Shown: piece by piece, positions 7,682 through 18,513 of the stretch | Layout of the letters: each line of letters opens with the position of its first letter | Numbering within the stretch: position 1 is the first letter of the stretch | Source: Mesostigma viride | Taxonomy: Eukaryota; Streptophyta; Mesostigmatophyceae; Mesostigmatales; Mesostigmataceae | NCBI GenBank assembly: GCA_009746045.1 | Contig: RPFO01000059.1 | Coordinates: 1,634,328 to 1,677,488 of the forward strand | Reading direction: 5' to 3' | DNA length: 43,161 nt | Translations under genes and position numbers: made by a program | The notes under the pieces: generated by a model | What the model was told of the DNA's origin: nothing | Seen by the model: the letters and a program-made list of their open reading frames with translations, nothing else | Databases searched by the model: none

Positions 7682-10600
7682 GTTCGAACTCCCTCCTCTT
7701 CTCCTCCTCCCTCATCTTGGCTAGCTCCTCCTTGTAGCGCATCTGGCCCAGCAGGTCGTCGCGGTACGATTGCGCGTCCTGGGGGAGGGGAGGGGCAGGG
7801 GGGGCAGGAAGGGGCAGGGCAAAAAAGAATAGATATAATATCATATAGTAGGTATTGAAAGAGAGAAACAGACCCACCGATTAGCCTGGGAACAGGCAAT
7901 ACACCACGCCATGGCCTCCATCTCGAGGCAGCAAACAGCAACAAAGCCAGCCGCGGCGAGGTGGCTAGACAGCCACTCTCCGCAAGCAGCGCAGCACAGG
8001 CAGCATACGGCGGCGCCATGCATCATGTAGTCCTGCCCTTTCACCCAGTCATGGTTTAGGGACATCCTCCGACCAGGCCACGGGGCAGCCCCATGTAACA
8101 CGATGCATGCTCCCAGAATAGTCACCCACGTGTGGCATGCCACGATGCGGCGATGGCTGGAACAGAATGGGATGCATGCCTTCCTCACCAGGGTGGGCAT
8201 GTCTTGAAGAGGATCTAGCGGACAATGTGACCGCATGCGGAGTCGCTGGGCTCCAACAGCAAGCGGAATACGAAGCGCAAGTGCCAGGCGTATGCGAGAA
8301 GCCTACAGATGGCTCGCATGCCTCCAAGTTAGAGCCTAGACTAACTAAGTAGAATCCCTGCCCACTTGCACACATTTTACCACCCCCTCCTCCCCCCGTC
8401 CTCGCCTGATTGTCTGCCGTTCCACATGCGCATCCACATGCGCGCCACCATGCGGGTCCCATCGCAACCACAACTGCGTCCAGAAACCCACCGGCTTCCA
8501 GCCCCACTCACCCGCTGCCGCCCCTGCACCGCACCCGTGTCCATGCGTGCCATCCGCGCCTGCTCCTCTGCCAGCCTCTCACGGTCGGCCGCCTTCTCCT
8601 CCTCCTCAAGCCGCTTGAGCATGGCTGTGACACGCATGGAGGTGGGTGGGGGTGGGGGTGGGGGTGGGGGTGGGGGTGGGTGGGTGGGGGGTGGGTGGGT
8701 GGGGTGGGTGTGGGGTGGGGTGGAGGTGGGGGGTGGGGGGGTGGGGTGGGGTGGGGGGTGGGTGGGGTGGTGGTGGTGGTGGTGGTGGTGGTGGTGGTGG
8801 TGGTGGTGGTGGTGGTGGTGGTGGTGGTGGTGGTGGTGGTGGTGGTGGTGGTGGTGGTGGTGGTGGTGGTGGTGGTGGTGGTGGTGGTGGTGGTGGTGGT
8901 GGTGGTGATGGTGGTGGTGGTGGTGGTGGTGGTGATGATGGTGGTGGTGGTGGTGGTGGTGGTGGTGGGTGGGTGGGTGTGGGTGTGGGTGTGGGGGTGG
9001 GGGGTGGGGGGGGGGGTGGAAGCACACAGGTGCGTGTGAGCGTGTGTCGGGTGTGGAAGAGAAGGTCAGGAGGCGGGAAGACAGGATAGCCACACGTTTG
9101 CAGACAGCAGCTGCGCTCATTCCACATACGCCATGTCAGATGACCATCAAAATCCTGCGTTGTTGAAGTTGTTTGTGTGCATGCCTATGTCCTAAGCTGT
9201 TGTGGCTATTAGGTGAGTAACGCGAGGCAGATGTCTGGGGTAGCGGTAGACACGCAGGCAGGGGCGGCCCCCAGGCACACCTGCATCAGGCTGGCGCCAC
9301 TCACCCATCGGCCCGCAACACCAGGACCAAAACATGCGTTTGCCCGAGCAAGCGCTGGTCCGGGGAAGATAACAACACCCATGCGTGCCCATGCCTCCGC
9401 TCTGCACGCTCGCACTGGATTGTCCCATCTTCCTTCGCTAACACACTATGCCCTCTCCTCTTGCCTCACCCTATGCCTCACCCTATGCCTCACCCTATGC
9501 CTCACCCTATGCCTCACCCTATGTATCACCCTATGCCACAGAAAAGAAACCTTATTTTCACCCCTTTGCCTCCCGTTTCTTCTCCAACACCCGCAACCTT
9601 TGCCTCACGCTCCTTAGCCACAGAACCCCTTGCCTCATCTTCCTTGGCCATCCCAGCCCTTTGCCTCACCTTCCTCAGCCAATAAACCCATTTGCCTCAC
9701 CTTTCTTTGACCCACACAAACAACACCGTTTGCGAGCGCGTTTCTCTGCCAAACCCACAGCTCGCCCTCACCTTTCTCGGCCAGCTGCTGCTCCCTCTCG
9801 CTGAGCACCTCGTTCAGCAGCTTGTCGCGGCCTTCCTTCTCGCGCCGCCACTGCTCATCACGCTTGCGCCACTGCGCCTCGTTGGCCTCGGCGATCATCT
9901 TGTCCACCAGCGCGTCGTCGTCGCCGCGCTTCTTCATGAGCATCGCCAGGTGCTGGTTGTACAGCTGGGCCTCCGCGCGCGCGTGCTCCTTGAGCTCAAA
10001 CTCGCGCTCCTCCTCGCGACGCTCACGTTCCAGCGTCTCGGCCACCAGCTGGCGGTCAAACGCCCGCTCCATCGCCTCCTGCTCCTCGCGCGACGCTTTG
10101 TTGTGCGCGTTGAACTCCATCATCTGCGCGGCCAGCTTGCGGTTCTTCTCCCGCAACGCCTCCTCGCGGCGCGCGATTGCCGCCTCCTCGGCCGCCCACT
10201 GCTCCTTGAGCTGGCGGTACTCCTCCTCGCGCTGCCGCCGCTGCTCCTCCTTGAGCAGGTTGAGCTCCTTTAGCTGTGACGATATCATACTCGCACGCTC
10301 TTGCTCAATCTGCTGCTGCCGCAACTTGTCCCGCTTGTACCGCTCCTCCATGCGACGCGACTCCTCGTCCAGCATGCGGTGGTACTTCTCCTGTTCTTCC
10401 TTATCCCGCTGCTGTGCCAGCTGCTTCTCCGTCAGCTGGTGCTTCCTCTCCTCCAGCACGCTTGCCTGGCGCATCTTCACCTGGGTCGCACGGACATCGT
10501 CGTTGGATTCCTTGAACTGCATCAACAGCTTCTCTTGCGCAAGGCTTGCTCGTTCCCGCTCCCTCCTCTCGGCGAGCTCCCGCGCGCGTTGCTCTAACCG

Positions 10601-10912
10601 AGCCCGGCGCTGGTCGCTCGTCTCACCCATGTTTTTAAGCTCCTCTTGTAAACCGGTTTCTTCCTCAAAAAGTAGTTGTGCCAGCCTGTGTCTTCGCTCG
10701 TCCAGGGAAGCTTCGGCCTCGGCCTTTAGCTGTTGGAAACGATTTTGAATCTGCTTCTGTTGCAGCTTCTTATCCGTCTTATTTTCCCACAGTGCCACAT
10801 GTTTATCTGCTTTCTCCTGTTTCAGGCTGTTCATCATATCTCGGTGGTTGTCCTCGAATTGCCGCATTTTTTGCAGCCGGTAATCCGGAGGAGGCTGCGT
10901 TTTCTTGTACAT
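7682..10912 (-). CDS. CFAP53: CFAP53 (CCDC11), cilia- and flagella-associated coiled-coil protein
   Basis: Three exons join in frame: 10912-9772, 8624-8512 and 7778-7682 (about 450 codons), plus a probable short last exon nearer 7100. The start ATG at 10912 has an in-frame TAA two codons upstream. The protein is almost wholly charged alpha-helix (Glu/Arg/Lys/Gln), i.e. a trichohyalin-plectin-homology coiled coil. Segments recognisable from animal CFAP53 include YNQHLAMLMKKR, then LVDKMIAEANEAQWRKRDEQ and EGRDKLLNEVLSEREQQLAEK in exon 1, and MREEEKRREFE in exon 3. CFAP53 is known as an axonemal microtubule inner protein needed for motile cilia and outer dynein arm attachment. Introns: 9771-8625, filled by simple repeats, and 8511-7779. 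Human CFAP53 is 514 residues, so about 30-60 residues at the ends may be missing here. A TPH paralogue is the alternative. Confidence 0.9.
8639..9019. repeat. (TGG)n / (GGGTGG)n microsatellite in CFAP53 intron 1
   Basis: About 380 bp of TGG and GGGTGG units; on the transcribed (minus) strand it reads CCA/CCCACC. It ends about 15 bases from the exon 2 acceptor, so the repeat itself supplies the region where a polypyrimidine tract is expected. Only three TGATGG interruptions were noticed (8906-8941). Confidence 0.95.
9463..9715. repeat. 12-bp tandem repeat with degenerate extension, CFAP53 intron 1
   Basis: GCCTCACCCTAT is repeated about six times at 9463-9537. Irregular descendants (CCTTTGCCTCAC-like, about every 25-40 bases) follow to 9715. 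It looks like an expanded core next to a decayed older part. Confidence 0.8.
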
Positions 10913-12949
10913 TTTTTATCCTAGCGAATTCGGGTCAAATCAGCTGTAGAAAGACCTAAGCAGGGGTTGCGAACTTTGTTAACGACCGTTGTCTCATTAT
11001 CATGTCTGCTCGACCATCACTTCCTATAACTGGTTCTGCAACGTCGGTTTCTTAGAACAACGTCCTTAGTAGCATAACCAAGCACGTCAATACCGCGCCC
11101 ATGCCCCGATCATGACTGCGTAATTCACGACGAAATGCGCGAAAGACATTAATACCCGCAAGAAGCCATAGATGTTTATTAGCGCCAACGACCGCAGCAT
11201 TATTTTGTCACGCTTGCAGGACGCTTGGTTTCTTATTTTTAGTTCACGGGCCCAAGCACACAGGGGCGCTGCGCCATGTCGCGTCGCGCCCACCGTATAA
11301 TGCGACCGTAGCAGGCCTACAGCAGCATACAGCAATAACGGAATTACTAGTACTTAAATAAGAACTTTAAATAAGAAGGCTATCTGGTCTGAATAGCAAG
11401 TCCTATGTCATTATGTACTGGTTAGCGGTTGCATACAAGAGTCGAGAGCTTGGATAAGTTGGATTCTGCAAAATAAGCCGATAGGACAAGGATAGGAACC
11501 TAAATTAAAAGGCCTGGTCATCTCACCACCGCAAGGCAAGAAATTCACGATGAGCGACAATTACCTCGCATGACCGCTGGAACCGCGCACGTGACTGGCG
11601 TGAATCGTGATTCACGTGTCCACCTAAGTACATAATAAATTAATAATGCAGAACAACGAAGACAATCATGCGCGCAATCCACATAATCAAATTTTGCCTC
11701 AGACCCCTAAATGACTTCTCAACGTCATTACGACGTTGACGAGGTTTACATCTACGCGGTTTATACGCAAAGTCGGGAATGGCGAATTATGGCGATTAAG
11801 CGCCCTTGTGCAATGGTGAATGTCTGTGCACTGGGAGCGGGATAGAGCGGATAGTGGGAGGCAACATGGCGCGCTTCTCAATCTCCATCGCATTTCCACG
11901 ACCCCATTCACTGACTGGCTGTTGCAGCTAGACCTGGTGCAACGCTGGACGTCGGCTCCCGGAAACTCCATGATCACGCGGGCCCAGCCACGTTGGGCTG
12001 GCGCTAAATATCAATTGATTGTGTGGAAAGGGAATAGAACCACAATGGCGGTGTTCTTTTTAATTGAGGGTAAAGGGAACGCTTGTCTTGGGGGTACGGC
12101 GGCTGGCTGAGTGAGGCACAAAAAGCAGTGCAGAAGATGACTGACACACTGATCATGACGGTCGGGTGAACAAGCCGAAGCCTCATGAGCTCTATAAGTA
12201 ATGTCGCAGCCGGATCTGCTCAGTGGATCTGGAAACCTACGTGCAGCTTCGCTTGCGAAGATCATGTATTGTAATGTGTAAGACGTGGTGTACGCCGCAC
12301 AGCAGTGCGGTAGCGACGCGGCACGTTTGAGCATCCCTGACCTGTCTGCATGCACTCAAGGGCAGGTGTGAACCAGCTAGATCCTAGAGCTGTTTTATCT
12401 TATTTGAATCAACCTGTGCAGTCTTTCAGGCGTCCATGCATGTACGGTGCCCCTCGCAAAGTTGAATTCGTGCTCCGTCAATGGGTGACTTCAACCATGA
12501 GTGTGTTCAGATCAACGAGTTGTCAGTCACTTGTATGCCATATCCGCCACCAATATTGCATGTTTCAGGTAGTATGCACTGCTCATCCTGTTCGTGAGAC
12601 AACTGTATATTCCTCTATACATTCACAACCCAAACATGGAGCTAGTAAAGAGGGCATTGCGCTGATGATCAATATGCCCCTTGGCGCAAGCTGGACAAAC
12701 AGGTCGTGGACTGGCTGGATCGCGTCGTATCTCCGAGCAGCTCGAACCCCGTATGATGCCAGATCTCGGCCCTTGCGCCCGTTCCGAGCTTATTGGCACT
12801 GGATTCGTTGTCCCAACCGTCCCGTCGCTACAGTATTCATTATGTTTTCTCGCATACGTGGGCGTTTGGTTCACGCCGCACATTTGAAAGTGATGTCCTC
12901 CGGATTTTTGCCTCCGTGTGCAGTTCGTGGACGTTTGGAAACATATGGC
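10913..12949. other. Intergenic region upstream of CFAP53
   Basis: No convincing coding exon was seen on either strand. CFAP53's promoter should lie in the first few hundred bases. A small palindrome CGTGAATCGTGATTCACG lies at 11599-11616 and AACGTCATTACGACGTT lies near 11718; their function is unknown. Confidence 0.4.
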
Positions 12950-13228
12950 ATGGTGCTCACCACTAGACACTCCCGGCCAGTTAGGCTCGAAACACACGCC
13001 CTGATCAAGCATGCTGTTTCCGGCCCCACCGTCTAGGTCATCTAGTCGTTCCACACGTAAGCCAGCCATAATTTCAATGCACAAGGATACACATTTCCAT
13101 CACCATTCATCTTCATCATCCTGAACGACTCGAAAACGCGGAAAAGATAACGGCAGGCTCGAGCTACCATGGTCCGGATTCTCCCGATTTCTGGCCTGCG
13201 CTGGTTGTCTCTTTGATATGGCATGGCT
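12950..13228 (+). repeat. Repeat family R, copy R2
   Basis: It starts ATGGTGCTCACCACTAGACA and carries the ordered boxes ACACACGCCCTGATCAAGCA, CACCGTCTAGGTCATCTAG, GTAAGCCAGCCATAATTTCA, AACGACTCGA and GGTCCGGATTCTCCCGATTT, ending TGCGCTGGTTGTCTCTTTGA. It carries no MITE insertion and so serves as the empty-site relative of R1. Confidence 0.75.
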
Positions 13229-13317
13229 AACGTAATGACTGACTAGCTACACCTTTTCAGTGGTTGTCCATTTGCGGGTATTTCCTCGTAAATGGCGGGA
13301 GAGTGATCGCAGCAATG

Positions 13318-13652
13318 GTGCTCACCACTAGACACTCGGCCCGGCTAGAGGCTCGAAACACACGCCCTGATCAAGCAAGCTGTTTCCTGCCCCACCGTGT
13401 AGGTCATCTAGATAGTCGCTCTTGACGTAAGCCAGCCATAATTTCAATGAACAAGGCTACACATTTCCATCTTGAATCATATTCATCATCCTGAACGACT
13501 CGAACACACGGAAAAGATGACGGCAGGCTCGCGAGCTACCATATGGTCCGGATTCTCCCAATTTCTGGCCGGCTGGCCGCGGCCGGCCAGAATTAAATCA
13601 GGAGAATCCGGACCGTATTGTAGCTCCGGCCTGCGCTGGTTGTCTCCTTGAT
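13318..13652 (+). repeat. Repeat family R, copy R3, with internal hairpin
   Basis: A direct copy of R2. Between its GGTCCGGATTCTCCC box and its GCGCTGGTTGTCTCC terminus it carries an extra inverted segment. Positions 13533-13572 (GAGCTACC...CTGGCCGG) pair with 13582-13626 (CCGGCCAG...TAGCTC) around a 9-base GC-rich loop, a long predicted hairpin. Confidence 0.75.
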
Positions 13653-13746
13653 AGTCTAGCTGGCCGCCAAAAGTATCAGCTGATCCGGCCCGGCCGCATG
13701 CATACAACTGCAGCATGCATGGATATACGTACGACCACATACCATA

Positions 13747-13941
13747 TATCAAGGAGACAACCAGCGCTGGCCAGAAATCGGGAGAATCCGGACCATGGTA
13801 GCTCGAGCCTGCCGTTATCTTGTCCGCGTGTTCGAGTCGTTCAGGATGATGAAGATGAATGGTGATGGAAATGTGTATCCGTGTGCATTGAAATTATGGC
13901 TGGCTTACGTGTAGAGCGACTAGATGACCTAGACGGTGGAC
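13747..13941 (-). repeat. Repeat family R, copy R4, inverted
   Basis: This is the reverse complement of R2/R3 from the GTTGTCTCCTTGATA terminus back to the CACCGTCTAGGTC box, where it stops. With R3 it makes an inverted pair separated by about 95 bases. Confidence 0.75.
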
Positions 13942-14495
13942 ATACCATATATGCGCAGACCTCAGTACGTACCCACATGTGCACTCGTGAGCATGGCCAT
14001 ACAGTCATCTTGCATAACTAACGTACTAGTCCGGATGGCGCGGGTTGCAAATTTCTGCAACTCCAGACCTGATCGAACGAGTGCATGAGTCGCGCCACAT
14101 GCCTTTGCGGGCCGTGCAGTCTATCTGCATAAAAAAGTACCTGATCGGGTACTCTGTGGCATGCGGCCTTCAGAGATGCATGTTCACGCATGTACTAGCT
14201 TACATACTTTTGCTGTCTACCACATATGTTGTATACCACATGTGCTCATATATTCTGCATTTACGTACATGCAGATGTGTCGTGTCATTACCTCACTGAT
14301 TGAGAGGCGATATGGCCAGCTTATGTGTTGAACCTGACCCAGCTGCTCAGTGCATGGCAATCCCGACCAGTTTTCAAAAAGGCGTCTTTGCGACCCCACA
14401 AGCCACTGCTAATCGAGACAACCACGGCCTTTTGTATTACCATGATACACAAACGGCCAAGCTCAATTGATGCCATAGAATATCATGCTCCAAGC
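13942..14495. other. Intergenic, probable 3' flank of the ankyrin gene
   Basis: No coding exon, RNA gene or repeat copy was recognised. It lies directly 3' of the ankyrin-repeat gene on the minus strand, so its right part may be 3' UTR. Confidence 0.35.
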
Positions 14496-17400
14496 TCAAG
14501 AATTCAATAGTGTCTCATACGCCGCTGCGTACATCTTAAACGAGCGCACACGGCCCTTGACGGTGCCACTCGCACGCTCCGCCACCGCGGCGCCCATGTC
14601 GGCCCTTATGCTGTCCACCTTGAGCCCCGCCAGCGTATAGCGGTCCAGGTAGTGCAGCAGCAGGTCATGCACGTCGTCCAGCGGGTCATGCACACGGTCG
14701 GGCGCGATGAGCATGTTGAGCGGCTGCTTCTGGCTGAGCGCCATCTCGATCTGGAACATCTTCAGGCCCTTGTGCACCTGCGGACGCGCGCAGATTGCGA
14801 CATGAAACAGGTAAGGGCACACGCCCCGTGTCCAAGGCATGGCTACTTAGTCAAGGGTGCACGCCCTCATAGAAGCAAGTGGTGGCAGATGAGACGGATG
14901 ACTGCGACGGGAAGGAAAACAGAGCCCCTTTTCGCAAAGCACTTCTGCAAGTTTAAACACACATGATCTCACTCATCCGAGTGGAGCATGTGCAGGTGAC
15001 ATTATCTGGCCATGATAACCATTGCGTGCAGGTCACAGATGGTCTGAATCTTCACACAGGACAAAGTCTTTAGTACCTGCCTCGCCATGTGATCCATTGG
15101 CTACCGGTATGCGACCAGCCACAAGGCATCAGCCTTTCGCTACCTGCACTTTGTTTGGTCCCTGCAATACCTGCATTTCTTTGTCCTGATCTTATTCTGG
15201 CGGGGGGGATTATTCCCCCCCAGCCAAGCTATTCTCCCCAAGCTCGACGCACTGCCATGACATGCACGGCTACAGTGCTTCAGCGCCAGATGCATTTCAT
15301 GGAAGCACCTGAAAGCTGCTTACGATACAGCGTGAGCGTGCTGCACAAAGCCAGACACTAGACCATGGCAAAACTACACAGACAAAGTCACCCACATACC
15401 TCCTCAGCCACCGCGGTCGACATGGCAGGTGACATGGCGTTGCTGGGTCCGAACGAAGAGCTCCGGTGCACATTGCCGCCCCCCGCTCCCCCGCCCATGT
15501 CCTGCCCCATCGCTGCACCCCCCCAGTCCACGCGCCCGCTGCCATATCCTCCTGAGCCACCGGACCCCATCATGCGGTAGCCGCCGCCCCCATCAGCAGG
15601 CCCGTCGGCTCCCATCGGCTTGCCCATGCCCGCGTACATGCCAGGGACTTGGCCCCCCATGAACCCGCTCTGGGCCATGCCCGCCATGTGGGGCCCTGGA
15701 ACGCCCATCCCTTGCGCATGGTGGCCATACATGGGCCCGCCCATGCTCATGCGGCCCGTGACGTTGCCAGGGTAGCCATCCTCCGATAACGGGTCCGGTA
15801 CCTGCTGCTGCGGCAGGGAGGGCATGCTCTGCAGCGTGTGGGCCCCGGGTGCCGAATGCGGGCGCTGCGCGTGCATCGTCGGCTGCGGCCGCGGGGGTGG
15901 TTGGTGCAGCTGCGACGGCGGCAGTTGCTGCTGCAAGTTCAAGTCCTTGAGGTCGACGCTCACACTCAGATCTGACATGGGCGGGCAATGAGCAGGCACA
16001 TTTAAACCCACCATGGCTTGGCCAAGGTGTGTTGAGTCCAGACGGCCCCTCAGACAAGCACAAGAGCAAGCACCGGCTAGGTATCGGGCCTCCCAGCGTG
16101 TGCGCCAGTAGCTATCTCCATTCCCGGCACGGTATGGGCATACATGCATCGTCCATCCACAAAAGCGCAGTGCTTCTGCACTCCAGAAAACCCCCGTCTC
16201 TCAACGCGCAGGTTTGCAAAACTGCAGATCGCCAACACCCTGTGATGGCAGCCTGTGCCGCCCTACGTGACAGGTCCATGATGCCTATGATTTATGAATG
16301 TATTGAACCATCAACACTTGTTGCAACCAGGTAACGCCTGTGAAATAACAGATGCAATCGCCACATGGACAATTGCTGCCAGAGTGGCTCCCTTGGACGT
16401 GTGTGGCCACTTCTTCTTCCCAGGACCCATGGCACAGGGAGACGCCCACACCGGCTTGAGCACTGATGCAGGCTACACCAAGCCACGCAGGCACCCAGCC
16501 ACTCCAACAGAGACCGGAGCAGGACAGAGACCGGAGCAGGACAGAGACCGGAGCAGGACAGAGACCGGAGCAGGACAGAAACCGGAGCAGGGCAGAGACC
16601 GGAGCAGGACAGAGACCGGAGCAGGTCAGAGACCGGAGCAGGACAGAGACCGGAGCAGGACAGAGACCGGAGCAGGACAGAGACCGGAGCAGGACAGAGA
16701 CCGGAGCAGGACAGAGACCGGAGCAGGACAGAGACCGGAGCAGGACAGAGACCGGAGCAGGACAGAGACCGGAGCAGGACAGAGGTTCATCTCCATCGGC
16801 AAGGAAACATGCAGACAGGCAAGATGGGGGGAAGGGGGGACACACAGTCTTCAGGCCCAGAGACCACGGGGTGAGGAGTGGCCCAGATAGCACGGGGTGA
16901 GGAGTGGCGTAGAGAGCACGGGGTGAGGAGTGGCCCAGATAGCACGGGGTGAGGAGTGGCGTAGAGAGCACGGGGTGAGGAGTGGCGTAGAGAGCACGGG
17001 GTGAGGAGTGGCGTAGAGAGCACGGGCCCTCAGCCTGTGAGGCTGTTATGAGAGGGCAAGCGGTGCAACGATGCATTTGCCAGCTGCTTTACAAGTGGGT
17101 GCTGTGGTCTTGCGTGAGAAGACGATTGAAACGGAAAGGAATGCAGCCCAGTCTTCCCTTCCCCGTCTGCCATCAGCCCCGCATGGTGTTCCACTGCCGC
17201 ATCACACCGCCTACGCGTTCGCATGGATGCGTGCTCCGCAACCAATGGCCGTACCATCGGAGAAGGAATACCCGCCGTCCACCCCAGCCTGCAGGGGAAA
17301 GTGGCCACACAAGGAAAAAGCAGGGACAGCACGGCACATTGCGGCAGGTTGTTAGCCGCGGGTGTTTTGCAACGTGACCGGTGTTTGCACCTGCCATCAG

Positions 17401-18481
17401 CCTACCTTGAGGTATGCCCATGCCTTGCCGTCAGATTACATGACCAGATTACTTGCCCACGCTCCTTGTCATGATATGCTCGCATGGGTCATATTGCACC
17501 CACAGAACTTGCCGGATCGTCTAACGTGTCCGATTGCAGCTGTGGCATGCCTCTGGCATGAAGGAGAAAGGGGGTCTCTGCCCTTTCTTCCTGTTGTGCA
17601 CACACAGGGATTAAAAGCACTCCGGTGCTCTGTGACTCCCCAAAGGGAGCAGGAGTTCAATTAATTAAATTAATTAATGCCTTGCCGTGGCATATTGCAT
17701 GCATACACGGCAGAAAACAATAAAATATTGAACACACCATCGCCTTGTTCTTGCACAAATAGCAATGCACTTGCAGAAAAAGGTCTATCGCAACAGAAGG
17801 AAGCGCGCCCTATGCGGGAACACACCCCGAAACAAAATACCTTTGTGCAGGGCAGCTCCCCTCGACCAGCACTGCTTGGCTGTGCGTTGTTTAACCCCCT
17901 ACCCCTTTCTTCATTCCCTTGCATTACCCCCCGTTCATTCCCATGCCGCAGCCCAACCACTGGCACACGCACCTGTGGCCCCATGGAAACATTCGCCCCG
18001 CCCGCACCCATGCCGGGCGAGCTCTCGGGGGGTTGCTCCCGCACGAGTACCTGTGCCTCGAGCTGCGGGCTGGTGGACAGCTGTGTGGGCACGCACATGG
18101 GTGCACACAGGCAGGATGGGAGGGAGCGGTCAGCGGTGGCAGAATAACACACGTGGGCAGGACGCATGGGCAGATGTCAACATGGGCGCGGGGAAGGCAA
18201 AGCGCGGCATCGGGTCGGCAGGAAACCCTGAGCGCACCCAGGCGGAGAGGGCCATACCTGCTGCTAGGGATCGAGGATGCACATCACACAGCATCCAATG
18301 GTGTGCGACGAATGGCTGACGGGTAGCGGCCATGTGTGCAGGGTTATGACCGCAATAGCGATGATATCTGTCGCTAACGTGTGGCGGACAACCACCACCA
18401 ACGTGCTAGCACTGCAAACCCTTACGCGGAGCAGCAGATGGAAGCCCATGCTAGCAACCACCACATGTGCGTGCGTGTGTG

Positions 18482-18513
<32 letters not shown>

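Noticed and set aside
8366-9127. Poly-Trp, poly-His, poly-Pro, poly-Gly and poly-Val ORFs
   Set aside because: These are the six translations of (TGG)n. The only coding part is the CFAP53 exon at 8624-8512.
9692-10748. 193- and 308-codon plus-strand ORFs opposite CFAP53
   Set aside because: Antisense shadows of the Glu/Arg-rich exon 1 (Leu- or Ser-rich reading). The minus frame shows recognisable CFAP53 sequence.
12350-13036. 228-codon plus-strand ORF upstream of the R copies
   Set aside because: No domain or conserved-looking segment was recognised, the composition is like random translation, and its end runs into repeat R2. Not called as a gene.
16285-17076. 263-codon minus-strand ORF between ankyrin exons 8 and 9
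   Set aside because: It runs through the 17-bp and 26-bp arrays and has repeat composition. No unique protein-like segment was found that would make it an extra exon.
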